In this document: one piece after another, positions 26,779-36,462 of the stretch | Position numbering within the stretch: position 1 is the stretch's first letter | Layout of the letters: every line of letters starts with the position of its first letter | From: Tractidigestivibacter montrealensis | GTDB taxonomy: Bacteria; Actinomycetota; Coriobacteriia; Coriobacteriales; Atopobiaceae | NCBI RefSeq assembly: GCF_024741235.1 | Contig: NZ_JANSKA010000001.1 | Location: 248,001-312,000 of the forward strand | DNA length: 64,000 nucleotides | Direction: 5' to 3' | Translations under genes and position numbers: made by a program | Notes under the pieces: model-generated | Database searches by the model: none | Told to the model about the DNA's origin: nothing | The model's input: only the letters and a program-made list of their open reading frames with translations

Positions 26779-27957
26779 CTAAATCCTCGCAACCCCGCTC
26801 TTGCGCGCAGCGTCGGCCACGGCTGCAGCAACGGCGGGCGCAACACGCTTGTCGAAGGCACCAGGGATGATGTAGTCCGCCGCACGGTGCTCGTCGTCCA
26901 CCAGACCGGCGATGGCGTAGGCCGCGGCCTCCATCATGTCGTCGTTGATGTCGCTCGCGCGCACGTCAAGCGCACCGCGGAAGATGCCGGGGAACGCCAG
27001 AACGTTGTTGATCTGGTTGGGGAAGTCCGAGCGGCCCGTTGCCGCCACGGCCGCGCCGGCGGCCAGCGCCTCGTCGGGCATGATCTCGGGCACGGGGTTC
27101 GCGCAGGCAAAGATGATGGGGTCCTTGGCCATCGAGCGTACCATGTCCTGCGAGACCAAGTTGGGCTTGGAGACGCCCACAAAGACGTCCGCGCCCTTAA
27201 GTGCGTCGGCGAGCGAACCCTGGACCTTCTCGGTGTTGGTCCAGGTGGCGACCTCCTGCTTCACCGGGTTCAGGCCGTCGCGGCCCTCGTAGATGGCACC
27301 CGTGTGGTCGCAGATGATGATGTCCTTCACGCCCATGCGCTTCATGAGGCGAGCGATGGAGATGCCCGCGGCGCCGGCGCCCGAGAAGACCACCTTGACG
27401 TCGCCGAGGTCACGGCCGGTGAGACGGCACGCGTTGATCAGCGCTGCGCAGGTCACGACCGCGGTGCCATGCTGGTCGTCATGGAAGACGGGGATGTCGC
27501 AGGTCTCCTTGAGGCGACGCTCGATCTCGAAGCAGCGCGGCGCGGAGATGTCCTCTAGGTTCACGCCGCCAAAGCTGCCGGCGAGCAGCTGCACGGTGCG
27601 CACGATCTCATCCACGTCGTTGGAGCGGATGCACAGGGGGAAGGCGTCCACGTCGGCGAATGTCTTGAAGAGGGCGCACTTGCCCTCCATGACGGGCATG
27701 CCCGCCTCGGGGCCAATGTTGCCCAGGCCGAGAACCGCGGAGCCGTCGGTCACCACGGCAACCAGGTTCCAGCGGCGGGTGTACTCGTACGAGAGGCTCG
27801 GGTCCTTCTGGATCTCCAGGCAGGGAACGGCGACGCCTGGCGTGTAGGCAACGGCAAGCTCCTCCGGCGTGCTGATCTTGGCCCTGCTCACGACCTCGAT
27901 CTTGCCGTGCCACTCCTTGTGTGCGTCAAGTGCATGCTGCTTTGCATCGTCAGCCAT
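26779..27957 (-). CDS. NAD(P)-dependent malic enzyme (short form)
   Basis: 392 residues from ATG 27957 (AAAGGAGCC upstream), the short bacterial malic enzyme size. Oxidatively decarboxylates malate to pyruvate and CO2. Visible marks: YTPGVAVPCLEI (N-terminal malic motif), GKCALFKTFADVDAFP with the catalytic Lys, EDISAPRCFEIE metal-binding acids, FHDDQHGTAVV, and the nucleotide-binding GAGAAGISIARL near residue 190. Cofactor preference is not clear. Single gene with a good terminator. Confidence 0.93.
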   Translation of the reverse strand: MADDAKQHALDAHKEWHGKIEVVSRAKISTPEELAVAYTPGVAVPCLEIQKDPSLSYEYTRRWNLVAVVTDGSAVLGLGNIGPEAGMPVMEGKCALFKTFADVDAFPLCIRSNDVDEIVRTVQLLAGSFGGVNLEDISAPRCFEIERRLKETCDIPVFHDDQHGTAVVTCAALINACRLTGRDLGDVKVVFSGAGAAGISIARLMKRMGVKDIIICDHTGAIYEGRDGLNPVKQEVATWTNTEKVQGSLADALKGADVFVGVSKPNLVSQDMVRSMAKDPIIFACANPVPEIMPDEALAAGAAVAATGRSDFPNQINNVLAFPGIFRGALDVRASDINDDMMEAAAYAIAGLVDDEHRAADYIIPGAFDKRVAPAVAAAVADAARKSGVARI

Positions 27958-28081
27958 CTTGGCTCCTTTGACATTCGAGGACACTTACACGACCTGTCTA
28001 TCTTAAGCCTTCACGCGGCGTGCCTGCCCGACCTCTGCGGCCTATACTCCCAAGAGAAATCACTCGACCAAAGGGGTTGCC

Positions 28082-28375
28082 ATGGCACAGAGCGTCCTCA
28101 TCAAGGACACCACGCGAGAGGAACGCGAGGAGATCGTGCGCCGCGGGCTGAGCTTCTGCGGCGACGGCTCGTGCGAGCAGTGCAGCGGCTGCTCGATGGG
28201 CGTGGGCTCGATCGACGCCATGTACCAGCCCTACATCGACGGCAAGCTCGAACTGGCAGAGGTCAACATGCTGCACGCCGCAACCACGTTCACGCTCGGC
28301 GGCGGGAGAAGCGCGAGCGCTGCATCCACCGAGCCGTCAGCGTCCGCATCCAGCGCCGAGACGAGCAAAGAATAG
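28082..28375 (+). CDS. Small cysteine-rich conserved hypothetical protein
   Basis: 97 residues from ATG 28082 (AAAGGGG upstream). The centre SFCGDGSCEQCSGCSMGVGS (four cysteines within 14 residues) suggests metal or Fe-S binding. The last 30 residues are Ser/Ala-rich and probably flexible. No signal peptide. A TATACT box lies at 28043. It ends 10 bases before trmB and is probably cotranscribed with it. Function unknown. Confidence 0.75.
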   Translation: MAQSVLIKDTTREEREEIVRRGLSFCGDGSCEQCSGCSMGVGSIDAMYQPYIDGKLELAEVNMLHAATTFTLGGGRSASAASTEPSASASSAETSKE

Positions 28376-28385
28376 CCGAGGCCCC

Positions 28386-29264
28386 ATGCACGCACGCACA
28401 CCCAAGCACTTTGTCCTCGAGGAGCGCCTCGAGCGCTACGCGGACTTCATCGAGCCTGCGCCCCAGGACTACGCCGGACGCTGGGCGGAGGCCTGCTACC
28501 CTCTGGGCGGCACCTCCGCAGCAGGCGGAGCGGCGGGCGCCGGGCGCTTTCGCGAGGTCCGGCTTGACCTGGGCTGCGGCAAGGGCGCCTTCACGGTGGA
28601 GTCCGCTCGTCGCGAGCCAGACGTGCTCTTCCTCGGCATGGACGGCGAGCCGCTCTGCATGGCCTACGCCGGTGGCCTCGCCGCAAAGAGCGGCCTCAAG
28701 AACGTTGTCTTTCTCGCCTGGGACGGCCACCGCGTGACCGAGGCCTTCGCCCCCGGCGAGCTCTCGCGCATCTACCTCAACTTCCCCACGCCGTTCCCCC
28801 GCAAACGTCAGGCACGCCGCCGTCTTACGGATGCCACCTGCCTCATGGAGTACCGCCGCATCCTTGCACCGGACGGCACGCTGCGGCTCAAGACAGACAG
28901 CCACCCCCTCTACCTCTTCACGCTCGAGGAGCTTGCCGCCGCGGGCTATCAGGTTCTCTGGACAAGCGAGGACGCCCGGGCAGACTTCCCCAACGACCCC
29001 ACAAGCGGCTACGAGGAACGCCTCGCTGCCAACGGCGCCAAGGTCTTCGCGTTGGAGGCGACGCCCGGACCAGAACCCGCGCACTTCTCGCCCACTCCCC
29101 AGCGCGGTCTAGTGGAATACCTCCCCCAGGACCTCGAGAAGCTCGACTACGTGCCCCTGGGCATGGAGGCCACAGTGTGGAACATGCGCAACCGCGAGGC
29201 AAAGCTCTGGGCAAAGGGTCACAAGGGCAGCGGGTCAGCCAGCGGCGGCGAAAAAATCTGTTAG
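28386..29264 (+). CDS. trmB: tRNA (guanine-N7-)-methyltransferase
   Basis: 292 residues. A class I SAM-dependent methyltransferase making m7G46 in tRNA. LDLGCGKGAF near residue 61 is the SAM site. LNFPTPFPRKRQARRRLT near 138 is a TrmB motif; most members read NFSDPWPKKRH, so this is a divergent version with Thr for Asp. Longer than the usual 210-240 residues, due to a Gly/Ala insert near 43-53 and a C-terminal extension of about 50 residues. The family call is from motif order. Confidence 0.85.
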   Translation: MHARTPKHFVLEERLERYADFIEPAPQDYAGRWAEACYPLGGTSAAGGAAGAGRFREVRLDLGCGKGAFTVESARREPDVLFLGMDGEPLCMAYAGGLAAKSGLKNVVFLAWDGHRVTEAFAPGELSRIYLNFPTPFPRKRQARRRLTDATCLMEYRRILAPDGTLRLKTDSHPLYLFTLEELAAAGYQVLWTSEDARADFPNDPTSGYEERLAANGAKVFALEATPGPEPAHFSPTPQRGLVEYLPQDLEKLDYVPLGMEATVWNMRNREAKLWAKGHKGSGSASGGEKIC

Positions 29265-29265
29265 A

Positions 29266-29280
29266 GCCGCCTTCCGGCTA
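29266..29280 (-). terminator. Short terminator overlapping the GDPD stop
   Basis: AGCCGGAAGGCGGCT on the minus strand folds with a short loop. ATTTTTTC follows about nine bases later. It lies between the convergent trmB and phosphodiesterase genes. Confidence 0.4.
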
Positions 29281-30210
29281 TGCCGTGGCGCTGGCCCAGT
29301 GTGCGGCTACGCAGGACTGCGGCGCAGGCACAAAGCCCTCAAAGATCACCGGCGCACCCTCGGCCTCGGAGGCCAGCATGTCTCGTTCGCTGCGAATGGT
29401 CCACGTGACCAGCTTGCCGCCGAGAGTCCCGCACACCAGACGCACCGCGGGCTGCTCGCGGTCGTCGAAGCGGTACGCAATGAAGTCCGGCTTGGTGGCC
29501 ACGTTGCCGAGAAGCGCGGTTGCCCCCACGCGCAGCGGCAGCGGCAGGGCCTTGGCGCTTGCACCGGCGTCGTCCGCGAGAAAGTCCATCGAGAGCTGCC
29601 CACGGATGACCTCGGGGCGGTTGCGGCGCAGCCACACCAGCACGGCGGGATCGAAGCTCTCGATGCAGTAGCGCACGTCAAAGGTGTCCAGGCACTCCAT
29701 GACGCGGCTGGTGAGAAGGTCAGCGTTCTCGCAGTAGGTCTTGATTTCGATGATGAGCGGCGCGGGCATGGATCCCCTACCGTCCCACTCGAAGATGCGC
29801 AGGACCTCGCCAAGCGTGGGAATGCCCTGGTCGGTGCCGTTGAGGCGGTACTCCTCGAGCTGCGGGCGCGTAAGCTCCTCGACGGTGCCCTCCTTGCCCG
29901 TCATGCGCTTGAGGTCGGAGTCGTGGATGACAACCAGGCGGTCGTCAGCGGTGAGGTGCACGTCAAGCTCCACGCCAAAGCCGTACTCGCGGGCGCGCCT
30001 AAAGGCGGCAAGCGAGTTCTCGGGGGCGCCAAGGGAGTCGTCGTGGAGGCCGCGGTGCGCGTAGCGGTAGCGCGCAAACTCGTTCCAGCGCTCGTCAACC
30101 GTCTTGTTGCCCGTACGGGGTGCCATGCCATACACGGCAGCAGCCCCAAGACCTGCGGCGATGCCGGCAGCGAAGAGCGCCGGATGCTTGCGAATGATGC
30201 AGTTTGCCAT
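29278..30210 (-). CDS. Membrane-anchored glycerophosphodiester phosphodiesterase
   Basis: 310 residues from ATG 30210 after GGAGGATTG; the frame upstream has no family similarity. One N-terminal membrane helix (about residues 9-26) precedes a GDPD TIM barrel. Catalytic marks are AHRGLHD near 49, APENSLAAF near 60 (Glu), VELDVHLTADDRLVVIHD near 76-93 (metal Glu/Asp and second His), and IIEIK near 150. Hydrolyses glycerophosphodiesters to glycerol 3-phosphate, from lipids or teichoic-type polymers. It follows the MFS gene by 55 bases. The catalytic side may face outward (inference). Confidence 0.9.
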   Translation of the reverse strand: MANCIIRKHPALFAAGIAAGLGAAAVYGMAPRTGNKTVDERWNEFARYRYAHRGLHDDSLGAPENSLAAFRRAREYGFGVELDVHLTADDRLVVIHDSDLKRMTGKEGTVEELTRPQLEEYRLNGTDQGIPTLGEVLRIFEWDGRGSMPAPLIIEIKTYCENADLLTSRVMECLDTFDVRYCIESFDPAVLVWLRRNRPEVIRGQLSMDFLADDAGASAKALPLPLRVGATALLGNVATKPDFIAYRFDDREQPAVRLVCGTLGGKLVTWTIRSERDMLASEAEGAPVIFEGFVPAPQSCVAAHWASATA

Positions 30211-30265
30211 CGACAATCCTCCATCCAGGCGTCGACAACGCCAGGCACGCCGAGCCGGCGGCACG

Positions 30266-31597
30266 CTAGTCGACGTCGAACGATTCGAGCCCTCTTTTCT
30301 CGACCAATTTCGAGTCTCCGTGGTGCACGAACAGCATTGTAACGAAGCTTGCGGCAACAAACACCGTGGCGTAGATGAAGAGCGACCGGTAGCTCACGTT
30401 ATGCATGAGCCAGCCCGCGGCTATGGGCGTGACCGTCTGCGCGGCCATCGAGAAGGTGTAGTAGAGCCCCGTGAACTTGCCGGTGTCGGAGCCTTTGCAC
30501 ATTTCGACCACCATGGGAAGCGAGTTCACGTTGATGCCGGCCCAGCCCATGCCAAGGACGATCATCACCACGTAGAGCGCGGGCGAGAAGCCCATGCCGG
30601 CAAAGGTCCAGGCAGCGCAGAACGCAAAGCCTCCGCCGAGAAGCACAATGCCGCCCTGGATGGTGCGCTTGCGCCCCACGCGGCTGGCGATGGCCCCCAC
30701 GGGAATGTACGAGACAATGGCGCCCACGTTGGCCACGATGAGGCAGCGGCTTGCCTCGCCCAGCGCCATGCCCCACTCTGCCTGCGCATACGTGGTAAAC
30801 CAGGTCTCCATGGCGTTGTAGCCAATGAACCACAGGGCAATGGACGCGAGAAGGAAGCCCAACGAGCGCCTAACCGGCGCGGGGAGCACCTCCTTGCCCG
30901 TGGCGGCGTCCTTCTCGACAAGGTTCTCCTCGGGGTGCTTTGCCTCGTATGCCGCGACCTCGGCCTCGAGCTTGGGCTCCTTTACGGTGAGAAACACGAT
31001 AGCTACCGAGACCACCATGATGGCAGCCACAATCACAAAGAGCGGCAGGTAGTCCACGTGATCGAGGCCAGCAGTGCGGCCCTTGTTGTAGAGCACGGAG
31101 GCAATCCCCAGGTAGATGATGCCGCCCACGGCACCCATGAGGTTGATGATCGCGTTTGCGGGCGAGCGCAACGGCTTGGGCGTGCAGTCGGGCATAAGCG
31201 CTACGGCTGGGCTGCGGTAGGTGCCCATGGAAACAAGCACAAAGAGCAGAACGCCAATGAATGCGGCGAGAAGGGCGCCCGAGCCGTCCGCATAGTACGC
31301 GTTGTTGATGATGGGCAGGAAGATCATGCCAACCACGGCAAGCGCCGTACCCACGAGGATGAAGGGCATGCGGCGGCCCAGGCGACTGTGGCAGCGGTCC
31401 GAGAGCGAGCCAAAGAACGGCAGGAGGAAGAGGGCAAGGACGTTGTCGGCAGCCATGATCATGCCCGAGAAGGTCTCGTCTAGGTGGAACGTGTTCGTGA
31501 GCATGAGCGGAATCACACTGTTGTACATCTGCCAGAACGCGCAGATGGAGAAGAACGCAAAGCCGATAAGGACGGTCCTGCGCACATTGAGTTTCAC
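30266..31597 (-). CDS. MFS transporter, GPH/SLC45-like
   Basis: 443 residues from GTG 31597, chosen because GGAGGAACCC lies just before it. Twelve hydrophobic helices, the FGSLSDRCHSRLGRRMPFI loop between helices 2 and 3 (MFS motif A), and an N-terminal IGFAFFSICAFWQMYNSVIP resemble the sugar-cation symporter/SLC45 group. Substrate unknown. Cotranscription with the downstream GDPD gene suggests a role with glycerophosphodiesters or their sugars, which is inference. Confidence 0.85.
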   Translation of the reverse strand: MKLNVRRTVLIGFAFFSICAFWQMYNSVIPLMLTNTFHLDETFSGMIMAADNVLALFLLPFFGSLSDRCHSRLGRRMPFILVGTALAVVGMIFLPIINNAYYADGSGALLAAFIGVLLFVLVSMGTYRSPAVALMPDCTPKPLRSPANAIINLMGAVGGIIYLGIASVLYNKGRTAGLDHVDYLPLFVIVAAIMVVSVAIVFLTVKEPKLEAEVAAYEAKHPEENLVEKDAATGKEVLPAPVRRSLGFLLASIALWFIGYNAMETWFTTYAQAEWGMALGEASRCLIVANVGAIVSYIPVGAIASRVGRKRTIQGGIVLLGGGFAFCAAWTFAGMGFSPALYVVMIVLGMGWAGINVNSLPMVVEMCKGSDTGKFTGLYYTFSMAAQTVTPIAAGWLMHNVSYRSLFIYATVFVAASFVTMLFVHHGDSKLVEKRGLESFDVD

Positions 31598-31695
31598 GGG
31601 TTCCTCCTAACACCGGGGTTGCCGCACATCTTTGATGCTAGCTGGCAGGAGGGTCGGTGGTGCCGTCGGCCGCCGGCGGTCTGGCAGGCGGCGCG

Positions 31696-31782
31696 CTCCT
31701 CGCCCGGCGGCGCCCAAGGGGCCCTTTTGTACGGAATCCCTGCGACAACTCACGCTCCGGCGCCATTTTGACGCCGGAGGGC
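31696..31782. repeat. Dispersed GC-rich repeat, copy 1
   Basis: An 87-base unit ends in hairpin GCTCCGGCGCC/GACGCCGGAGGGC. A reverse-complement relative lies at 51059-51150. A degenerate partial second copy beginning TACGGAATCCC follows at 31790-31835. The gap 31598-31977 has no gene; GATACTGTAGAAAC near 31913 may be the promoter of the next gene. Confidence 0.55.
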
Positions 31783-31977
31783 GCGTCTCGTACGGAATCC
31801 CGTCTGAAACCCACGTCCCGGCGCCGTTTTCTCGCCCGAGAGAAGATTTTCTCCGCTCTCGTCGGCGCAAGCCCCATCCGCGCCGAATCCGCTGTGCGCC
31901 GACACCCGCGGGTGATACTGTAGAAACTTGCAAACTCAGGCTCCCACCCAGGAGCTCTTAAAGGAAGGCCGTAAACG

Positions 31978-34086
31978 ATGCCCAGAATCACACCAGGAAA
32001 CAGGCTTTACCTGTACAAGCTTCTCTCGTCCACCCTTGGGACCAACCACCAGGCACTTCTCTCGCGCGTCGAGGAGGTGCTTCTGGAGGACGGCATTGCG
32101 CCGCAGGACCTTGGGCAGGAGGACATTCAATCGCTTATGGAGGCGCTTCCCGAGTTCGTTCGGCTCACCGTCTTCAAAAAGGGGCGCGTCTACGCAACGA
32201 TTGTGCCCAACGAGGAGTACGACGGCTACCTCGAGCGCGCGGGACAGTCTGGCTCTGGCAACGCAGGAGAGAAGGGAAGCAAGAGCAAGCCGTGGAAGCG
32301 TCGCAAGGGCTCGCACGACCCCAAACCGACAAAGCCACGCCACGTTGAGAAGCCCGAGGCCAAGCCGGAGCCCGCACCGGAACCGGAAGCTCCGGCCGAG
32401 CCAGAGCCGGCATCCGCGCCGGAGCCGGAGCCTGAAACCGTAACCGTGCCGGAACCCGAACCGGCGCCAGCACCTGCGCCGACGCCGCAGCCCTCCCCTG
32501 CCGACGAAACCCCCAAAGAGCCAAACGAGCCGCAGGCAGAGGCCACTGGAGCCGAGACCCGCGAGCAGCCGGAGCCCGAGACGCCCAACGACTCTGGCAT
32601 CAACCTCACCATTACCTATGACCCCTACGAGGACATGGAGGCGGACCTCGCAGCAGCTGCCCAAGCACAGCCCGAGACTCCGGCACCCGCCACGTCGCCA
32701 GCTCCGGCACCGGCCCCCGCACCGGTAGCCGCCCCTGGACCCGCCCCAGCCACGCAGCCCCTCCCCCACCAGAACCTCCCCGAGCTCTTCTCGGCAGAGG
32801 TCCACTGCAAGGACGAGCTTCTCCGCGTGCTCTACCAGAAGCTCCCCATCGACGCCGACGTCACCCGCACGCTCGATGAGGACTGGCGCGTTGCCCGCTC
32901 GACCGGGACCCTCTCGGGCACGAGGAGCCGCGTCACCTTCCCGCTCCGCTACCTCCACGAGGATGGCTCCGGCCCGGTGGAGGTCACAATCCGCCGCACG
33001 TCACGACCCTTGTCCGGCAAGCAGTGGAGCCTTGCGTTGGTAGATGGTGACGACGGTACCGGCATGGTCCACGAGCAGGTTGGCCTTGAGGGCCTTCCCG
33101 CGGCCGACGAGGGCGCGTGGAGCGACCTCTCTGGTGCGTCGCTGCAGGGCGTGGGCACTTCCATCGTTAGCCCGCTTCGCGAGTTTGCGCAGTTTGCGGT
33201 TATCGGTTCCTGGGAGCGCACCCTGGGGACGCTTGCCACCATGGTGGCGCCCGAGCGCTGGAACTTCCCCGGCGAGGGCGTGGGCGCGCCGTCCCGCTAT
33301 GGCGTCCTGCGCGAGTATCTCACCGTAACCTTCCATCGTGTCGTTGAGCAGGACCGCGTTGCCACGGCGGCAGACGGCTCGCTCGCAGCGTTTGACACGG
33401 GGCTGCTCACTCCCTTTGGCGAGGACGTCTACGCGGTCTTCTCGCCCAACGTCGGTGACATTGCCTGGAAGCTCGACGGATTTGCCACGGCAGGCTCGGG
33501 CGAGCTTGGCGCCCGCCTTGTGGCGACGCTTCCCGATCTGCCCCAGCCGGCCAGCTACCTCGAACGCGTTGAGGACGTCGTCTGCCAGCCCGGTCGCATG
33601 CTCATCCTGGACACCGCGGCACTTCTCGGCGAGCAGGTCGGGCGCCTGCCACGCGCCTTCCTCGCCGACCAACTTGCCGACAGCCCCGAGGCGTCTCGCC
33701 TCCTGCGCGAGGGCGTGGACGCGGGCAGCGGCCGTCTGGGACGGGGCGCATGCAGGGACCTGGCGCGTGCAATAAAGGCAGACCCCAGCCTCTACCGACG
33801 CATGGCCAGGGCACTGCAGGATGCCACGTCCCTCTCGCTGCGCCTTGCACAGGCAAGCTTCCGCATGGCAGCGCCGGCGTTTGATCCCGCCACTGGTACC
33901 ATGCGGCTCCTGCTGCCGCTCTGCCTGGTGGACGATGGCGTGGCCGACTGCGCCATGTCGCTTGAGCTCATGCCGTCCGGTGCATACCGTGGCGCAGCGA
34001 TCCTCTCGCTGCCGCGCGCGTATGCTTGTGCGCGCGTAGTGAGCCGTGACCAGTCCGCATGGCTCTCGCCGGAAATCGTCCTGTAG
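31978..34086 (+). CDS. DUF3825-like protein with N-terminal winged-helix-like domain and Pro/Glu linker
   Basis: 702 residues from ATG 31978 (AAAGGAAGG upstream). Residues 5-80 (YLYKLLSSTLGTNHQALLSR to VRLTVFKKGRVYATI) look like an OST-HTH/LOTUS-type winged helix, a probable RNA-binding fold. Residues 105-290 are a low-complexity Pro/Glu/Ala linker. Residues about 395-610 (FAQFAVIGSWERTLGTLATM, TGLLTPFGEDVYAVF, ERVEDVVCQPGRMLILDTA) resemble DUF3825. The last 90 residues are a beta-rich tail. DUF3825 has no established function but is sometimes joined to cold-shock or HTH domains. Cytoplasmic. Nearest neighbour is icd, 87 bases downstream. Confidence 0.75.
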   Translation: MPRITPGNRLYLYKLLSSTLGTNHQALLSRVEEVLLEDGIAPQDLGQEDIQSLMEALPEFVRLTVFKKGRVYATIVPNEEYDGYLERAGQSGSGNAGEKGSKSKPWKRRKGSHDPKPTKPRHVEKPEAKPEPAPEPEAPAEPEPASAPEPEPETVTVPEPEPAPAPAPTPQPSPADETPKEPNEPQAEATGAETREQPEPETPNDSGINLTITYDPYEDMEADLAAAAQAQPETPAPATSPAPAPAPAPVAAPGPAPATQPLPHQNLPELFSAEVHCKDELLRVLYQKLPIDADVTRTLDEDWRVARSTGTLSGTRSRVTFPLRYLHEDGSGPVEVTIRRTSRPLSGKQWSLALVDGDDGTGMVHEQVGLEGLPAADEGAWSDLSGASLQGVGTSIVSPLREFAQFAVIGSWERTLGTLATMVAPERWNFPGEGVGAPSRYGVLREYLTVTFHRVVEQDRVATAADGSLAAFDTGLLTPFGEDVYAVFSPNVGDIAWKLDGFATAGSGELGARLVATLPDLPQPASYLERVEDVVCQPGRMLILDTAALLGEQVGRLPRAFLADQLADSPEASRLLREGVDAGSGRLGRGACRDLARAIKADPSLYRRMARALQDATSLSLRLAQASFRMAAPAFDPATGTMRLLLPLCLVDDGVADCAMSLELMPSGAYRGAAILSLPRAYACARVVSRDQSAWLSPEIVL

Positions 34087-34172
34087 CCTTGGTCGACTAG
34101 ACTGGAACCACAGACTAGGCTTGGGCCGCAAAGGCAACGAAGGTCCGTAACAACACCCCGCTGGAGGCACGC

Positions 34173-35381
34173 ATGTCGAAGATCGAAATGAAGACCCCGC
34201 TCGTCGAGATGGACGGCGACGAGATGACCCGCATCATCTGGCAGATCATCAAGGACGAGCTTATCTGCCCGTACGTCGATCTTAAGACCGAGTACTACGA
34301 CCTGGGCCTTAAGCACCGAGACGAGACGGGCGACCAGGTGACCATCGACTCCGCCGAGGCCACCAAGCGCCTGGGCGTGGCTGTCAAGTGCGCAACCATC
34401 ACCCCCAACGCCCAGCGCGTGGAGGAGTACCACCTGCACCAGATGTGGAAGAGCCCCAACGGCACCATCCGCTCGATGCTCGACGGCACCATCTTCCGCG
34501 CACCCATCGTGGTCAAGGGCATCGAGCCTGTGGTCAAGTGCTGGAGGCGACCCATCACCATTGCCCGTCACGGATACGGCGACGTGTACAAGAACGTCGA
34601 GTACCGCGTGCCCGGTGCCGGCAAGGCCGAGCTGGTCTTCACAGATGCCGATGGCCACGAGGAGCGCCGCCTGATCCACGACTTTGACCAGCCCGGCGTC
34701 ATCCAGGGCATGCACAACGTGGACTCCTCAATCGAGGGCTTCGCGCGCAGCTGCTTCGAGTACGCGCTCTCCACGCACCAGGACCTGTGGTTTGCCTCGA
34801 AGGACACCATCTCGAAGATCTACGACCACCGCTTCAAGGACATCTTTGCCGACATGTACGAGGCCGAGTACAAGGAGCGCTTCGAGGCAGCCGGCATCAC
34901 GTACTTCTACACCCTCATCGACGACGCCGTTGCTCGCATCATGAAGAGCGAGGGCGGCTTCATCTGGGCGTGCAAGAACTACGACGGCGACGTGATGAGC
35001 GACATGCTCTCATCCGCGTTTGGCTCGCTTGCCATGATGACCTCGGTGCTGGTCTCGCCCCATGGCCAGTACGAGTATGAGGCTGCTCACGGCACCGTTC
35101 AGCGCCACTACTACAAGTACCTGCGCGGAGAGGAGACGTCGACCAACTCGGTGGCCACGATCTTCGCGTGGACCGGCGCGCTTGCAAAGCGTGGAGAGCT
35201 GGACGGAACGCCTGAGCTTGTCGACTTCGCAAAGCGCCTGGAGCGCGCGACCGTCAAGACCATCGAAGATGGCCGCATGACGGGCGACCTCGCACGCATC
35301 ACCACGCTGGAGAACCCCACCAAGCTCAACACGCGCGATTTCATCCTCGCCATCCGCGAGGAGCTTGAGGCTGGCGCGTAG
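34173..35381 (+). CDS. icd: Isocitrate dehydrogenase (NADP), eukaryotic type
   Basis: 402 residues from ATG 34173. Converts isocitrate to 2-oxoglutarate and CO2. Motifs of the type II (homodimeric, eukaryote-like) class: [13 protein letters not shown] at the start, [17 protein letters not shown] near residue 92 (substrate Ser/Asn/Arg), [21 protein letters not shown] near 270 (metal Asp) and [10 protein letters not shown] near 308 with the NADP-binding His and Arg. Here it probably supplies 2-oxoglutarate for glutamate rather than a full cycle (inference). Confidence 0.95.
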   Translation: MSKIEMKTPLVEMDGDEMTRIIWQIIKDELICPYVDLKTEYYDLGLKHRDETGDQVTIDSAEATKRLGVAVKCATITPNAQRVEEYHLHQMWKSPNGTIRSMLDGTIFRAPIVVKGIEPVVKCWRRPITIARHGYGDVYKNVEYRVPGAGKAELVFTDADGHEERRLIHDFDQPGVIQGMHNVDSSIEGFARSCFEYALSTHQDLWFASKDTISKIYDHRFKDIFADMYEAEYKERFEAAGITYFYTLIDDAVARIMKSEGGFIWACKNYDGDVMSDMLSSAFGSLAMMTSVLVSPHGQYEYEAAHGTVQRHYYKYLRGEETSTNSVATIFAWTGALAKRGELDGTPELVDFAKRLERATVKTIEDGRMTGDLARITTLENPTKLNTRDFILAIREELEAGA

Positions 35382-35385
35382 GAGA

Positions 35386-35442
35386 CGCCCCCCGGGCGCC
35401 AATATCGCGCTCGGGGGGCGAGGCCGCAATGGCCTCGCCCCC
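35386..35442. terminator. Two mutually exclusive hairpins between icd and HAD gene
   Basis: CGCCCCCCGGGCGC (35386-35399) can pair with GCGCTCGGGGGGCG, or the latter with its GAGGCC extension can pair with GGCCTCGCCCCC (35431-35442). The same central strand serves both stems. Located 5 bases after icd; CTTTTCG follows. Confidence 0.65.
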
Positions 35443-35464
35443 GCTTTTCGCTCGCCAGTCGACC

Positions 35465-35507
35465 ATGAGACAAAGGGACTGCCCCTTTGTCTCCTACTTT
35501 GTCTCAC
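35465..35507. repeat. ATGAGACAAAGGG palindrome, copy 2
   Basis: ATGAGACAAAGGG pairs with CCCTTTGTCTC, and a second right-hand partial arm (CTTTGTCTCAC) follows. It ends five bases before the stop codon of the HAD gene. Confidence 0.8.
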
Positions 35508-35511
35508 TACC

Positions 35512-36342
35512 TTACCGTCGCCCAAGGTCCGCGAGTGCCTCAGCGACATCGTCCACCAGCACATCGGCACTCGCCCGAACGACCTCTGGCGCACGGTTGA
35601 ACGTGTACGCCACATCTGCCTCACCAAGAAGTGGCAGGTCGTTGAACGAGTCCCCTATGCCACCAACCAGTCCCAGCCCAAAGCGCTCCCGTGCGATTGC
35701 CAACCCCGTGCCCTTCGAACACCCCGCAGGCACCACGTCCACGGAGTCGAGGTTCTGAAACGCCGCAACCCTCCCGCCAAGCCGCTCTCCCACCCCGGCA
35801 ACAAAGCTCGCAGCCCTTTCTTGGCTGGCAAAGCCCAGCGAGACAACCTGGACCGATTCGCCGCGCTCCCCTGGCTCAACCGAGAGCGCCTCATCAACGG
35901 AGCTCACGACCCTCAGCCGTTTGAGAAACGCCTTGGGCAGCCCGGGAATGCTGCTCTCCCCAAGAACAAGATAGCCTGATTTCACAGCCAGGAATGACGG
36001 TCGCGACGTCTGCCCATGCGCAACGTCCAAGACCGCCCGCACGTCGTCATTAGGTATTTCTCGCGAGAACAGCGTGTTTCCCTCGGCATCACTCACGCAC
36101 GCTCCGCTGCTCGTGACGGCGAAGTCAAAGCTGAGGGCGTTCCCCGCATCGTCGAGAACGGCACCGAGCGGGCGTCCCGTGCACACGCCAAAGAGGCCGC
36201 CCTCCGCTCGGAACTCCTCGATAGCGGCGAGGTCACGAGGGAGAAAGCGATGGAGCGGATGGACGCGACCGCCAATCCCAAAGAAGAGCGTCCCATCGAA
36301 GTCGCTCGCCATCGCCTTTCTCGCATGTCCAAACCCCGCCAT
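35512..36342 (-). CDS. HAD-superfamily phosphatase, Cof/type IIB
   Basis: 276 residues from ATG 36342 (GGAAGGGGC upstream). N-terminal SDFDGTL supplies the nucleophile and acid Asp, the conserved Lys is in CSKGTGLAI near residue 207, and GGIGDSFNDLPLL near 228 holds the metal Asp residues. The C2-type cap in the middle identifies the Cof family, which dephosphorylates sugar phosphates or cofactors. Specific substrate unknown. Convergent with icd. Confidence 0.88.
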   Translation of the reverse strand: MAGFGHARKAMASDFDGTLFFGIGGRVHPLHRFLPRDLAAIEEFRAEGGLFGVCTGRPLGAVLDDAGNALSFDFAVTSSGACVSDAEGNTLFSREIPNDDVRAVLDVAHGQTSRPSFLAVKSGYLVLGESSIPGLPKAFLKRLRVVSSVDEALSVEPGERGESVQVVSLGFASQERAASFVAGVGERLGGRVAAFQNLDSVDVVPAGCSKGTGLAIARERFGLGLVGGIGDSFNDLPLLGEADVAYTFNRAPEVVRASADVLVDDVAEALADLGRR

Positions 36343-36462
36343 CGAGAGCCCCTTCCACTTGCACGACCAGGCAATCATGCTGTGCCACAAGCGCCGTCGC
36401 TCGTTCCGGGCGACGGCGCCCCGTTAACCCAGATTACGCGAACTTGGCCCTAGAGGTTTAGG

